Positions 1 through 10,500 of a stretch of 64,000 bases of DNA are shown here, piece by piece; positions within the stretch are counted from its first letter, which is position 1; the number at the start of each line of letters is the position of its first letter. Both the position numbers and the translations under genes were made by a program. The stretch lies in assembly GCA_047967505.1 (NCBI GenBank), contig CM106539.1; one strand, given 5' to 3'. Source of the stretch: Dipteris shenzhenensis (taxonomy: Eukaryota > Polypodiophyta > Polypodiopsida > Gleicheniales). The notes beneath the pieces were generated by a model. It was not told where the DNA came from, did no database searches, and saw only the letters and a list, made by a program, of their open reading frames with translations.

Positions 1-519
1 CCGCGATCCCGCATGATCAGGAGACTACAAGATATGCAGATTCTAGAGGTTCTGATCAGGGGAGTAGTGAGCCTATATGAGTCCGTTAGAGGGAGAGTTC
101 GTGCCCCAAGAGGCCTATCAGACTGGGTTGAGAGCACGATCGCCACCCCTCTACTCCTACCCACTTGCTCAGAGCCCCCACACCCTCTCTATTGCTGCAC
201 CCTCTGCCCCCGCGGGTTGTACTATTGTTGCTGCTCCCGCACCATCATCTTCTGCTGCTACCTAGTAGGCTTGGGTCTGCTCCTAGGTCTCCACCTAGGC
301 TTCTTCACAGCCCACAGGCTGCTCATAGCTCCTTACAACCCTATCCCCTCCTAATATTCTCTAGCCAGCCGGGGACTTGCAAAACCAACAAGAAGATCAA
401 GAAACCCAAGAACCGAATCAAGAAAACACAGAGGGACTCCAACAATACATCAACGTGATGCAACATTGAAAATACAAGGAAAAGACAAGGGAGAGACACC
501 AATTTTGCTTGAAGTTCAC
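1..519 (+). mobile_element. Probable LINE-B 5' leader, left part
   Basis: No convincing protein is encoded. Roughly 366-519 resembles 18795-18950, the stretch ahead of another LINE-B ORF1: both carry repeated 'atcaagaaa' blocks and a related 'ttgaaaa..acaa..aagacaaggga' segment. The match is then interrupted by the chromovirus LTR at 520 and resumes at 6202, so I infer that the chromovirus landed in a LINE-B 5' untranslated region. The first 360 bases are CT-rich and repetitive with no clear assignment. Confidence 0.45.
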
Positions 520-1407
520 TCTCACAGGGGTGTGAAATTCTAAGTACTTTAATGTACTACAAGACTATGACAACTTTGGTTTTAAAAGTCCAAGCGTGGG
601 CTTAATAATGTGTAATTAAACGCGGCATGGTACCTAGCACATAAGCGTAATTAATCCCTAGGCCCAAAGGCATTCCAAGGAATTAAAAGGGTGGTTGTTG
701 GAAAATGATGACGTGGCATTTTTAATGGGCCCCCTAGAGGGCCATGTACCTTCAGTGGCCCCCCTAGAGTTCCAAGTGGCTCTAGTGCCTTCTACATGCT
801 CCTTTGCCATTCTTGGACCTTCTTGGGCCTTCTAAACTTCACATGTGTGGTTTTCTCTCTCATCTTCTCCCTTTGTTGAGATTTTGGACTAGTTGTTCGG
901 CCTCCTTCAACTGAATTCCGTTTTTCTTCATAACTCCTCACCCGTTTGGATTCCTCGACTTCCGTTTGGCCCGATGGCCCTCTGCCTCCCCTTCACAGTG
1001 ATATGCTTTTCCCTCCATGCGTTTGGTAGAACGGGCATAGCTGAGCACTCCTTTTGCTGGTCGAATTTGCAAAAGTGGCTTTTTCTGAACCTTTTTGCTT
1101 CTACAGCCTCTTACACCTCTCCTCTTGCAAAGCTACAGCTTTCTGTTGAATTTCGAGTGGTCCCATACGCTGGTTGACTGGTTTTACTCAATTTTGGAGA
1201 ACTTTCCGGCGATGAAACTTCTCCAAAACCTTCTCAATGCATTCCTCTCTGAAGCACGCTTCTTTTGAGCCCAAGAACTCCCACTTCTTCGCGATAGAAG
1301 TGCTTCTTTTTGCATTTTTTTGTGGAATTCTTGCTGGTCGGCTCTTGTAAATGCTCTTTCTTCATGCCTTTGCACTCCTCTTTGGCTCAGAATGCAATTG
1401 GGCATTG
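520..1407 (+). repeat. 5' LTR of chromovirus, 3' end deleted
   Basis: Aligns base for base with 4871-5767, including the shared tract 'gtgtgaaattctaag'. Homology stops exactly after 'gggcattg' at 1407, where pol sequence begins. About 430 bases that the 3' LTR still carries (5768-6201) are absent. The first two bases are 'tc' instead of the 'tg' in the partner LTR. Confidence 0.88.
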
Positions 1408-2574
1408 GTTTATAAAGTGCTTTGCAGAAATTGCTTCTCCCTTGCATGCTTTACAGAAGAAAGCTGTACCGTTTCGGTGGGGACCAAAGGAAAATGCAGC
1501 TTTTGAAGAGCTGAAGCAAAAGTGGTGTTCTGAACCCGTTATTATCTTGCCAGATCTTACAAAACCCTTTGCTATAACTTGTGATGCATGTGGGAACAGC
1601 ATAGGAGGCACTTTGATGCAGGATGGCAGAGCGGTTGCATATGAGAGTAGAGTTCTCAAAGATGCTGAATTGTACTTGCAGACATACGAGAAGGAAATGT
1701 TAGTAGTGATACATGCTTTGACCAATGGAAACATTACCTTCTTGGAGCTGATTTTTATGTGCAGATAGATCATCAATCCCTTAGATATTTTCTCACGCAG
1801 AGAAAATTATCTGAAAAGCACATGAGATGGGCTAACTTCCTCTTAATGTTTCATTTTCAAATTGTAAATGTGCCGGGTAACAAAAATGTCGTGGTTGATG
1901 TACTTTCCAGGAAACCACAGCCTGAAGCAGTCTCCAAGAAACCCAGTGTTTCAGCAGTGAGCATTGCTTACAACAATGTGTTAGATGTGATGAAAGATCA
2001 ATATGTTAATGATGCTGATTTTTCAACTATTTATGATCAGCTTTCTGATGGTCAAAGGCATGATCACTATATGTTGAAAGAGGGTTTCATTTTGATGCAT
2101 GGACAACTCTATGTCACTGATCAGATGCGACAGAAAGTCATAATGGAAAGTCATGCTTCTCCATATGCAGGACATAGGGGAATTACAACAACAATTACAA
2201 CAGTGGAGCGATACTTTTATTGGCGTCTTTGAGGAAAGATGTAGAAGAATATGTGAGAACATGCATGGTTTGTCAGAAAGTAAAGTTTGATAGGCAGAAG
2301 GCACCTGGGTTGTTACACCCTTTGCTAATTTTGGATTGACCATGGCAAAGCATAGCTATGGATTTTGTGTTTGATCTTCCACGTACTCCTACTAGACATG
2401 ATGGATTGTGGATAATAATTTGCAGGTTTAGCAAACAAGCCCACTTTGTGCCAGTAAGAAAGAAAATTACAGCAGATCAAATGGCCAAATTGTTTCTGCA
2501 GCATGTCTTCAAGTATCATGGGATGCCTGAATCCATAATCAATGATAGAGATCCGAAGATGACCAGCCTCTTTT
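1408..2574 (+). pseudogene. Chromovirus pol fragment: RT end, RNase H, integrase N-terminus
   Basis: Reading from 1408, the protein starts inside the conserved 'FI..FAEIA.PLHAL' segment that follows the gypsy RT palm. RNase H follows ('PFAITCDACGNSIGG', then 'DHQSLRYFLTQ'), then the tether with 'DVLSRKP', then an integrase HHCC zinc finger ('HASPYAGHRG' and, in a shifted frame, 'C..C'), then the catalytic core beginning 'AMDFVFDLPRT' and 'INDRDPK'. A stop at the end of the 1310-1768 frame and a frameshift near 2230 break it, and the L1 insertion ends it at 2574. It cannot make a full-length protein. Family assignment is secure; the function is extinct here. Confidence 0.85.
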
Positions 2575-3667
2575 TTTTTTTTTCCCAAGAAAAAGACTTC
2601 TATTAAGTAAGAAAAAAAACCCACGAGAGCAAGCTCAAAGCGGAATACATCATGAAATCATGAGGATAAATAAAAAACCCCCTCAGAGTGAGGTGGAAAA
2701 CAACCAAGGCTGAGGCTGAAAGTGCCATCTCAACCCTGTAGTAGTTTCAGAGAAGAAAGGAGAATCCTTCCATTCCCTGATGAAAGAAGCCCTCCTAGCT
2801 GAGGCTGCACGGGAGTCCCCCTGCATACCCGTCCATACGGCCATCAAAGTATGTATGATGTCTGTCCAGATACTAGCCAATGTGTGCGAGGGATGAACCT
2901 GAGTACCCTCCAAAGCCTCTGTGCATCTAGCTCTCCAGATATGCCAGGATGCTATGCTCGCTAGAATCTCCCAAGAAGTATCCACAGAGGCATGTACAGC
3001 TGTAAAAGGAAGGTGTGGTACCACATCCAACGAACAGGACTCAATCCGATGACGTCGAACCGAAATGGCCCGAGAGGAGTCAACTCCCTCATAGAAAACC
3101 TGAGGTCCTGTAAGAGAAAGCCAAGCCACTGAGCCCCATGTCATAAAAAGTGGGGAATGGGCAAAGTGACTGAAAATCCTGGCTACCCCCATCCACATCA
3201 ACCTCGCCTATCTGCAATCCCATAAGCAATGCTGAATAGACTCCGAAGCAGAAAGGCATCGAGGGCATGTAGGGTCGGCTCCGAACCTGGACCTCCAAAG
3301 GTTCACTGCAATCCCTCCATGGATAGAAAGCCAAAAGAAGATAGTGATCTTTCTATTCCTGTGGGATTTCCAAAGCCTCCTCCAGAAGCACCTCTGCTGA
3401 TCCGCAGTAATACCAAAAGTCTCCCAATGAGGAACTCTGGAGGGTCTCCAACCTGTACTACTAAGCTGAAATCTCCTGGCATTACTGACCGTGTAACGAA
3501 AGAAGGGGATGCTCTTCTCTCGATGCCCTGTGTCAATCCACTCCCACTCTTCGGGGTCCCACTGCAAATACCTGATGGGAACTCCCCCATAGAGCCAGAG
3601 CCTCCAAGACCCGGTGGAGAGTAGCCGGGGGTCTAGGTCTAGGAACCACTCTGAATCTGATCCCTGA
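2575..3667 (-). mobile_element. 5'-truncated plant L1 LINE inserted in chromovirus integrase
   Basis: The 16-base target duplication 'atgaccagcctctttt' lies at 2559-2574 and 3668-3683 and restores integrase continuity when collapsed. The insert is on the minus strand with its poly(A) tail (poly(T) on the plus strand) at 2575-2583. About 1.1 kb remains, covering only the ORF2 C-terminus and the 3' untranslated region, which is the usual product of incomplete target-primed reverse transcription. Confidence 0.92.
2683..3667 (-). pseudogene. L1 ORF2 C-terminal fragment with zinc-binding domain
   Basis: In reading order the fragment covers the post-RT region ('WRLWLYGGVPIRYLQWDP'), the plant zf-RVT domain with 'ITIFFWLSIHGGI' followed by 'CPRCLSASESIQHCLWDC' (C-x2-C...H-x4-C), and the tail ending 'LRWHFQPQPWLF'. 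LINE-A copies at 42604 and 54094 end with the comparable 'MSWHFRPPPWLF', so this is a related but distinct subfamily. A frameshift near 3205 separates two halves (3208-3667 and 2683-3201). Endonuclease and RT domains are absent through 5' truncation. Dead copy. Confidence 0.85.
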
Positions 3668-4498
3668 ATGACCAGCCTCTTTTGGAGAGGGCTGTTTGAA
3701 AATATGGGCACTACGCTGAATTTTTCGTCATATGGACAATTAGAGCAGGAAAACTCTACCATCTTGGATATGTTTAAATGCTATGTCTCAGACCACAAAA
3801 GCAAATGGGAGCATTATTTGCCTTTGCTGGAATATGCTTACAATAATATGGTGCACACATCCACATATAAAGCACCTTTTGAAATAGTGGAAGGTGCCAG
3901 GAAGATACCTCCCATTTTGCATACAAAAGAGAAAATCTTTGAAGCTGATCGTTTTGTGAAAAGCCTTGAAGAGGCTTACAAGAAGATCAAACATGCCTTG
4001 CAAAGAAGTCAGGACAAGCAGAAAAGAGCAGCAGATAAGCACCACAGGGAATTGGTATTCACAAAAGGTGATTGGGTTTTGCTGCGTTTTCAGAAGGCAA
4101 GGCTGAAAAATAAGAAAGGCAAGGAAAGGTTGTACACAAAGCTGAACATGCGTTACTATGGTCCTTTCCAGGTTTTTGAAAAGATAAACGAGGTAGCTTA
4201 CAGGCTGAAGTTGTCTCCGCATTGGAAGATACATAATGCCTTTCATGTGAGCTTGTTAAAGCAATATCATGGAGATGTTCCCGAGGATTTACCTGATGAG
4301 GTAGAGCCTGAAGTGGAAGAACAGGATGAACTTCTGGTCCCAGAGCAGATTTTGGCACACAGAGATAGAAAGCTCAAGGGTAAAGTTATATGTCGCTACT
4401 TGGTAAATTTTCAAAATTACCCATCACTTGATGCGAAATGGATAGAGGAAGGTGAACTGCTGGTTAGAGCCCACTACGGTCCGGGCTCCTACAGGTAG
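3668..4498 (+). pseudogene. Chromovirus integrase C-terminal half with chromodomain
   Basis: The fragment carries on directly from 2574. In order: the end of the catalytic core ('LENSTILDMFKCYV'-like, with the usual 'YLPLLEYAYNN'), the 'TYKAPFEIVEGARKIPP' block, the coiled region, the GPF/Y motif ('RYYGPFQVFEKINEVAYRL'), 'HPHWKIHNAFHVSLLK'-type sequence, and a chromodomain spanning roughly 'PEQILAHRDRKLKGK' to 'DAKWIEEGELL'. The chromodomain directs integration to specific chromatin in this family. The frame is open for 276 codons, but its start is an artefact of the interrupted core. The catalytic glutamate region is altered ('QLEQENST' where TDGQTE is usual). Confidence 0.87.
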
Positions 4499-4858
4499 TT
4501 CAGCAGAGCGAGCGTCTGGAGCATTACCTGGTGTTTGAGAGGGGGGTAGCACCTCCACTCCCTCAGTACAGACGGGCTCACCGTGAATTCATGAGGTCAC
4601 TTGATGACACTGTATGATTCATCCGAGATACTGAGCTGACAGTATTTCTACTGTGAGACTTCATGATATTGATGCATCTTGACTATTGATCACCGAGGAT
4701 CACATAGATTTGGAGCAGTTTATATGGATGGATGCATGCCTCTTCTAGCCATATTTTCACCGTCTCTGTATACTATAGCTGTGGCTTTCTTGTATACTCT
4801 TTCATGGTATATTTCATGCTCGCTCTTGTGTTTTGGGCAAACTGTGGTTTGCTGTTTC

Positions 4859-4870
4859 AAGATGGGGGTA
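4859..4870 (+). promoter_or_regulatory. Polypurine tract of chromovirus
   Basis: 'aagatgggggta' immediately precedes the 'tgtcac' that opens the 3' LTR. This is the expected position and composition of the plus-strand primer of a Ty3/gypsy element. Confidence 0.8.
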
Positions 4871-6201
4871 TGTCACAAAGGTGTGAAATTCTAAGTACTT
4901 TAATGTACTACAAGACTGTGACAACTTTGGTTTTAAAAGTCCAAGTGTGGGCTTAATAATGTGTAATTGTGTAATTAAACGCGGCATGGTGCCTAGCACA
5001 TAAGCCTAATTAATCCCTAGGCCCAAAGGCATTCCAAGGAATTAAAAGAGTGGTTGTTGGAAAATGATGACGTGGCATTTTTAATGGACCCCCTAGAGGA
5101 CCATGTACCTTTAGTGGCCCCCCTAGAATTCCAAGTGGCTCTAGTGCCTTCTACATGCTCCTTTGCCATTCCTCGACCTTCTTGGGCCTTCTAAACTTCA
5201 CATGTGTGGTTTTCTCTCTCATCTTCTCCCTTTGTTGAGATTTTGGACTGGTTTTTCAGCCTCCTTCAACTGAATTCCATTTTTTTTCATAACTCACCCG
5301 TTTGGATTCCTCGACTTCCGTTTGGCCCGATGGCTTCCCCTCTGCCTCCCCTTCGCAGTGATATGCTTTTCCCTCTGTGCGGTCAGTAGAACGGGCAGAG
5401 CTGAGCACTTATTTTGCTGGTCGAATTTGCAAAAGTGGCTTTTTCTAGACCTTTTTGCTTTTACAGCCTCCTGGGCCTCTCCTCTTGCAAAGCTACACCT
5501 TTCTGTTGAATTTCGAGTGGTCCCATGCGCTGGTTGACTGGTTTTTCTCAGTTTTGGAGGACTTTTCGGCAATGAAACTGCTCCAAAACCTTCTCAATGC
5601 ATTCCTCTCTGAAGCACGCTTCTTTTGAGCCTAGGAACTCCCACTTCTTCACGACATAAGTGCTTCTTTTCGCATTTTTCAGTGGAATTCTTGCTGGTCG
5701 GCTCTTGTAAATGCTCTTTCTTCATGCCTTTGCACTCCTCTTTGGCTCAAAATGCAATTGGGCATTGCCTACTATGTCCTCTTGGCAATTGAGGACTTGG
5801 TTTGAGTTTTCAGGGCTTGGTGAGTTGTGATTTTGCTACTGCGATTTCTTTTTATTGGTTGGCCTCGTGTGCCACCTCTTTCTTGGTTCACAGGTGCCCA
5901 GGCAGTGCTACATGAGTCATTCTTTGGTTGGGTACTTTGCTGATTTTATTTTGGAGCTTTGAAAAGCTTTGTGAATGCCATCTGGAAACCACTCAAAGAG
6001 AGTGCAGCTGGGGTGCAATGTGATTGCATCTGGATAGCCAATGGAATTGCACTCGGAAAAGAGAATGCCTTTGGATTTAGCCTATGGGTTAAGTGCACCT
6101 ATGTGATGGTGTTCTATGCTTGAAAGCATTGCGAACGCTCAGTGAATTGGGGCTGCGTGCTCAATTGCAGGGAAGGTCTCCCAGATGCAACTTGTAATCA
6201 T
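4871..6201 (+). repeat. 3' LTR of chromovirus
   Basis: Begins 'tgtcacaaaggtgtgaaatt' after the polypurine tract. The first 897 bases match the 5' LTR. The end is placed at about 6200 ('tgtaatca', a CA terminus) or 6201, because 'ttcac' follows and repeats the five bases before the 5' LTR. The extra 't' at 6201 leaves the end uncertain by one base. There is no partner copy to check the last 430 bases. Confidence 0.75.
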
Positions 6202-7426
6202 TTCACTGTGAAATAAAAAGAAATACCGAAAGGTGCGCCACGGTGTTTGGGGCCAATCGGGTACATTTGTCTATGTTTGTTGAGCAGGGGCATTCTAGCC
6301 TCCATCCTTTTTTCAATGGTTTTGTTTGTGAACAACTGGGTAAATGCCAAATGGTGATCATGCAATGGTTAATGGTTATGATATATGCTTTGTGAGCTGT
6401 AAATAAGTGCTGAAGTGATTAAAGGTTTAGTTCCACTGCCCTCTGAGTGATTAGAGGCCAGTTTCTCACCGAGGGCAGTAAATATTTTAGAAATACCGTC
6501 ATCTCTGCTTTGTTATATTTCTACAAAACAAACGGGGACAAGAGTGAGCTTACAAAATGCCGACACGTGGTTCTGTTGAAGACAAATGGGGTAAACAGGT
6601 TCTGCACAATGCCATGGCAACTTACTCAGCAGGGACACCCAATCAGGCTGCAGAAATGTTCTTACTAGCCTCAATAAGATTTGCACAGCCCTCATTGAGA
6701 AGGTAGATAATCTGGAAGCCACTAATGTGGCTTTGCTAGCTGAGAAAGCACTTGTAGACAAGGTATTAGCTGAACTGAAGAAACAAGGTGGAAAGATGCA
6801 GGAAGAGTGGAGGAAAGAGAAAGCCAGGAGAGAGGAATGGGAGAGAGCCAAAACCAGCCTCTAGGATAAAGTGCACACATTGAAAGCTGAGGTACAACAG
6901 AGGCTTGCCAGTAGGGGACACCCCTATGGCGGACACCAAAATCCTCTTCACCAAGATGGGGGTTGATCTTACCTGTGAGACAGCTTGAAGGGCGGGTAAA
7001 GTTGAGGCACCAACAAGGCCATTGGTGGTAAGATTTCGAACAAAAGAGGCTAGATCCACTCTTATGAGCATGAGGGCATCATTGAAAGGTACCATGACCT
7101 TTTTCGATGATGATCTCACCCTTCTATAGCTGGAACATTGAAGGAGGAAATGGTGAAAGTCATGGCAGCAAGAAAGGAAAAATAATGGCCAGCATACAAA
7201 GATGGGAAAGTGATTATCTGCGAGAGAGCAGCAACAACAGAGAGCAAGGAGAGAAAGGAAGGTGAATTGTGACAGTGTCGGACCAATGGGCACGTCACAC
7301 AAAGGGATCTGAAAATAACAGTGTGGAATTGTAATGGGGGGGTTTTGGGAGACATACAACACTGATCAAGACATGATCTTCTCCACCGAACACATGAAAG
7401 CCCATAAAGAGGGCTGCCTACAGTGA
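6202..7426 (+). mobile_element. LINE-B copy 1, right part (leader, ORF1, start of ORF2)
   Basis: Continues the LINE-B leader after the chromovirus. Bases 6219-6290 are also found inverted at 15047-15105 ('agaaataccgaaagg.gcgcca'). ORF1 starts at 6557, and the first codons of an endonuclease ORF2 appear near 7317 ('ITVWNCNGG'). Similarity ends around 7426 inside the endonuclease, where LINE-C sequence begins, so the 3' part is lost. Confidence 0.65.
6557..7290 (+). pseudogene. LINE-B ORF1 (coiled-coil, L1 ORF1p-like), degraded
   Basis: Start ATG at 6557 ('MPTRGSVEDKWGKQ'), matching the start of the copy at 19029. The N-terminal helical segment is followed by coiled coil ('AELKKQGGKMQEEWRKEK') and then, after a deletion near 6900, by RRM-like sequence ('FTKMGVDLTCETA') and the C-terminal stretch with 'MVKVMAARKEK'. 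Several stops and shifts are present. Much of the coiled coil and the start of the RRM seen in the 43205-44225 copy are missing. Expected role in a live element: an RNA-binding trimeric chaperone for the LINE transcript. That role is inferred from domain order, not proven. Confidence 0.65.
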
Positions 7427-8069
7427 CGCTGCCCACTGATTCTTCTGCTCTTGTTCAGGTTAGGACCTCCCTTTCTACTTCTTCTACAGCTCCAGTGGTG
7501 GCAATCGCTCAAGAGGTTGCCCAGTCTTCAGTTCCTCCAGTGGTACTTGAGGCTTCCCCTTGCTTACCTCATGATCTTGCTGCAGTTGTTGCCCCAATTG
7601 CAGCTCCAGATGTTGCTCCGTTTGCAACTCCATCACTTGCTCTATTGCAGATCTTTGAGGTTAGGGTTCTTACGAGCAAGCTCATCCCTCATCCGCATCT
7701 TCCCACCTGGATAAAGGAAAGGGGGTGGCACCTACTTTCTCTCCAGTTTCGATTGCAGGCATCTTACGTACCCCAACGCCAGGTCTGAACTTCAAGAATT
7801 CCTTTTCGGCCTTAGCGGATCTAGCGGACGTTCTGGATGAGGACTTCGTGCCCTCCACCTTTGGTGACACAGTGGTTGGCATCCTCCCTGATCTCAGGGT
7901 GACTCCTTCTTCAGGTGGGCGGGTTCTTTCACCTGTCGTGGGTTTTCCTCCACTCTCTTCTCTCCCTCACTCCTCGACCAAGAGGTCTCCCCCCATTGAG
8001 GGGATCACTTCCGCCACTAGGTCGGGTAAGGCGTCCATGCTACTTCCTCTCGTTGATGAGGATTGTTAG
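7427..8069 (+). pseudogene. LINE-C ORF1 C-terminal region
   Basis: Low-complexity Pro/Ala/Val-rich segment (7427-7680, 'VVAPIAAPDVAPFATPS'), then, in a shifted frame from 7725, the conserved 'GLNFKNSFSALADL' block often seen near the end of plant L1 ORF1 proteins, followed by an acidic and serine-rich tail to 8069. No zinc knuckle or DUF4283-type domain remains upstream because the left end abuts LINE-B. The stop at 8067-8069 overlaps the ORF2 start at 8056. Function in a live element: nucleic-acid binding. Confidence 0.55.
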
Positions 8070-8334
8070 TTGGAACATACAGGGCCTTAGTGGTATACCT
8101 TATCGCCGCCGCAGGCAGCTCCATCCAGGTGGTATAGGGGGCTCCATTGATATTCTTTTCCTTCAGGAACACGAGCTGGATGCCAGAGATTATTCCAAGC
8201 CAAGTAAATTGCTTTCAAGTGACACATTTTGGTCACTTGCCCTTGGTACTAGCGGAGGGACATGCATTTTAGTTTTAGATTCCATTCTCCCTTGTAATCT
8301 ATACGCCTTCAAGAATCTAGAACCTTTGTCCTAA
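8056..8334 (+). pseudogene. LINE-C ORF2 endonuclease N-terminus
   Basis: Starts ATG at 8056 and reads 'MRIVSWNIQGL', then 'DILFLQEHEL', then 'SGGTCILVLDS'. These are the Asn (SWN.QGL) and Glu (QEH) metal-binding motifs of apurinic-like LINE endonucleases. It stops at 8334, where the sequence becomes unrelated. The middle of the same domain resumes near 9239 ('NIYAPNNRGD', 'VIGGDFNM'). Confidence 0.75.
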
Positions 8335-9238
8335 CTAAAATTCGAAGTACAATCATACCACTTCCCAAAACGTATTGAGCCTCCTATCATGACTAAATAT
8401 GGGGGGACGTAGCGGTTCGTCATAGTATCATTATCCCCTCCAGAGCTTGTAAAAGATCGATTATCACCTACACCTACACGACTCGTATCATGATCAAATC
8501 ACCTCTCACAATTCAAACCTTATTCCAAATACTAAAGCAAACTGAAGTCTGAGTCAACAACTTTCAAAAACTATCTAAGTTATTATTGCATGTGGGAAAA
8601 CTATGGAAGAACACCAATAACAATACTCCTCATCCCTATGGGGATAGTTGGAGGATCTTACAATGCTTCAAGTCATCTCACAGCAAGATAGAAGGATCAC
8701 GAAACTGCTTTGCTCCAAAACCTCTTCAATGTGATATTTTATGGACGTTTCCATCAGATATGGTGCATGAATATCACAATGATTCAAGGAAATCACATTC
8801 AACCTTCCGGACAAGAATATTGGATGCAATTGTGTAGGAATCTGAGGCAAGAAAGGCGTGGTACCTCATCTAATTGTAGAGTCGTCTATGCCATACAGAT
8901 GTCTCATGCATAAGACCACGTGTTATCATCTACACTAGTGAGGATTGGATTACCATACTCCAATACCCCTCCCCAAGGCCGAGCAGGAACAAAGACAAGT
9001 AACCAGGAAACATCAAATCCGCCAAAACACAGCTTTGCACAAACAAAAAAGCATCTGTGAAAAAGAACAAAAAACTGAACCAAAAAACGACCCCCCCTTC
9101 GTCACACAAGTGAAGGAGAAGTAAAAAACGATGCATGAAGTTCTGGTTCCTTGCCAAAGATGGAGAGGCTTTCCGCAAGAGACATTGAAGAAAATACTGA
9201 GGATGATTTTGGATTTCAAGGCTCACTCTTTTGATTAA
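8335..9238. other. Unassigned insert within LINE-C endonuclease
   Basis: About 900 bases separate two halves of one endonuclease domain. No reading frame here resembles a known family, no terminal repeats were found by eye, and no target duplication is obvious. It could be a small non-autonomous transposon or filler DNA. Confidence 0.4.
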
Positions 9239-9660
9239 GGTTGGTTTTCTTAACATTTACGCCTAACAATCGAGGGGACCATGTCCTTCTATGGAAGGAA
9301 CTTCTTTCTTGGATCCCCATGGCAGATTCTTGGGTCATAGGGGGTGACTTCAACATGTGGAGTTGCCTTCTAGTAAGAAAGGGGGTAGACAAGGAGGTAT
9401 TCACTCCTTGGAGAGAGCGGCCCGGGATGCCTTCTTATTTCAATTCAGTGGCAGAGATGTTTGCTTGGATGATGCTTTTCACACTCAATCATAGTCTCTC
9501 CAGTTTTCATGATTGAACTGGAGACCTCATATGCCCATTCATGCATGCATTGATAGATTTTATGTTGATGATTGGGCTTTGGCTAGAGGTGGTTCTATTT
9601 TGCCGTGCTCTTGGGATTTCTACTTTAGACCACTTTCCAATGAATGGCTTTGACATACTT
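9239..9660 (+). pseudogene. LINE-C ORF2 endonuclease middle/C-terminal part
   Basis: Reads 'NRGDHVLLWKELLSWIP', then 'DSWVIGGDFNM' (catalytic Asp-Asn motif), then, after a frameshift near 9430, sequence equivalent to 'GWDAFLFQFSG.DV..DDAFHTQ'. The same stretch occurs at 21030-21130 in LINE-C copy 2. The final 'DHFPM' around 9640 is the catalytic His motif. Broken by stops and at least two frameshifts. Confidence 0.7.
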
Positions 9661-9960
9661 GAAGACTACCGTCACAGAAGTATGGCTCACCCAAATTGTG
9701 TTTGTAGATTTAAGATTAAATGTCATCTGTGTCATGTTTTTTATTGGCACCAATAATATTGCTAAACCAATCATTGAAAATATGACTTGATCCATCATCA
9801 TGCATTATTTTCTCTTCATTACGCATATCCATGGATATAATGTAGGAGCCTTCTCTTTAATTAAATTAGCATATTCTCATGGTGTTTGAGAATATGAGGT
9901 CCATGTTGAGGACCATGAACAAAATTTACATCATAATCCACCTCATTATCTTCATCATCA
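9661..9960. other. Unassigned AT-rich stretch
   Basis: Three hundred bases between LINE-C endonuclease and C-terminal fragments, with no recognisable coding sequence. It marks a deletion or replacement that removed the reverse transcriptase. Confidence 0.35.
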
Positions 9961-10500
9961 ATCTATATTTCCTAGGGTGGCTTGGGAGACATTGATCCTT
10001 CTCACAAAAGAAGGTCTCAATATCATAGACCCGGACTTGAAGTGCAGGGCTTTCCTTTGCAAGTTTGTGGTAAGGGGACTTTTGCATGGGCAGGAGCCTT
10101 GGAAGGATTTCTTTATTCAAAGAATACAGGCATGTACTCCCTCTTTACTTCAGCACTCATACCTCCTTCCTCTCCTCTTAGGGCAGCCATTTTAAAAGCT
10201 TGGAGAAGCTTCAGAAGTACTTTTCAGAGAATTCCCCAATCTCCTTCGAAGAGATTGACAAGTAGCCGATCATGTGGAATGACAGCATACTCGATGAGCA
10301 TGGCAGAGCACTAGGCCAGTCACGTTGTATGCAATGGTCGACAAAAGAGACAGGCCATGCCTCCTTTGTAGGATCCTGGAAGCTTTCGCTTCCAGAGGAT
10401 CGTAAATTGCAAGTAGTAAGTCATCTCAGAGGAAGTGCAAGAAGGATTCGGCAAATTGATGCAACCATTCCAGTAAGTGTACTTGCAAATGGATAATGAG
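9961..10500 (+). pseudogene. LINE-C ORF2 C-terminal fragment
   Basis: 'VAWETL...KEGLNIIDPDLKCRAFLCKFVVRGL' followed by 'PWKDFFIQRIQACTPS' matches, residue by residue, the LINE-A segment ending 'LLVKLLVRGLTPGD' and 'PWKQFLLHGIHQCTP' near 52340-52450. It continues through 'AWRSFRSTFQRIPQSP' and, in another frame, 'WNDSILDEHGRALGQ'. This is the thumb/post-RT region of plant L1 ORF2. Frameshifts near 10170 and 10270. Confidence 0.7.

Larger units (their letters stand above)
520..6201 (+). mobile_element. Ty3/gypsy chromovirus, internally deleted, with nested LINE
   Basis: LTR retrotransposon with two related LTRs (520-1407 and 4871-about 6201), pol in the same direction, and a polypurine tract directly before the 3' LTR. 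'ttcac' at 515-519 and 6202-6206 is the probable 5-bp target duplication. The primer binding site, gag, protease and N-terminal half of reverse transcriptase are missing because the 5' LTR is fused directly to the RT thumb/RNase H region. A chromodomain at the end of integrase places it among chromoviruses. My hand count over the first 270 aligned LTR bases gives about 12 substitutions plus one 8-base indel, many of them G-to-A or C-to-T. It is non-autonomous, and its integrase is split by an L1 insertion. Confidence 0.88.
7427..10500 (+). mobile_element. LINE-C copy 1, an eroded plant L1 with interruptions
   Basis: Pieces in consistent order and strand: ORF1 C-terminal region (7427-8055), ORF2 endonuclease start (8056-8334), a 900-base unrelated stretch, endonuclease middle (9239-9660), another unrelated stretch, and ORF2 C-terminal region (9961-10500). 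The whole reverse transcriptase is missing between the last two. The same family recurs at 21027-22832, which supplies the missing RT. Confidence 0.65.

Noticed and set aside
13-354. Open frame of 113 codons at the left edge
   Set aside because: Low-complexity Cys/Leu-rich peptide in a CT-rich repeat. Overlapping frames are equally open and no homologue is recognisable.
893-1447. Open frames inside the 5' LTR
   Set aside because: The same frames recur in the 3' LTR with substitutions and indels that do not respect codons. This is LTR sequence.
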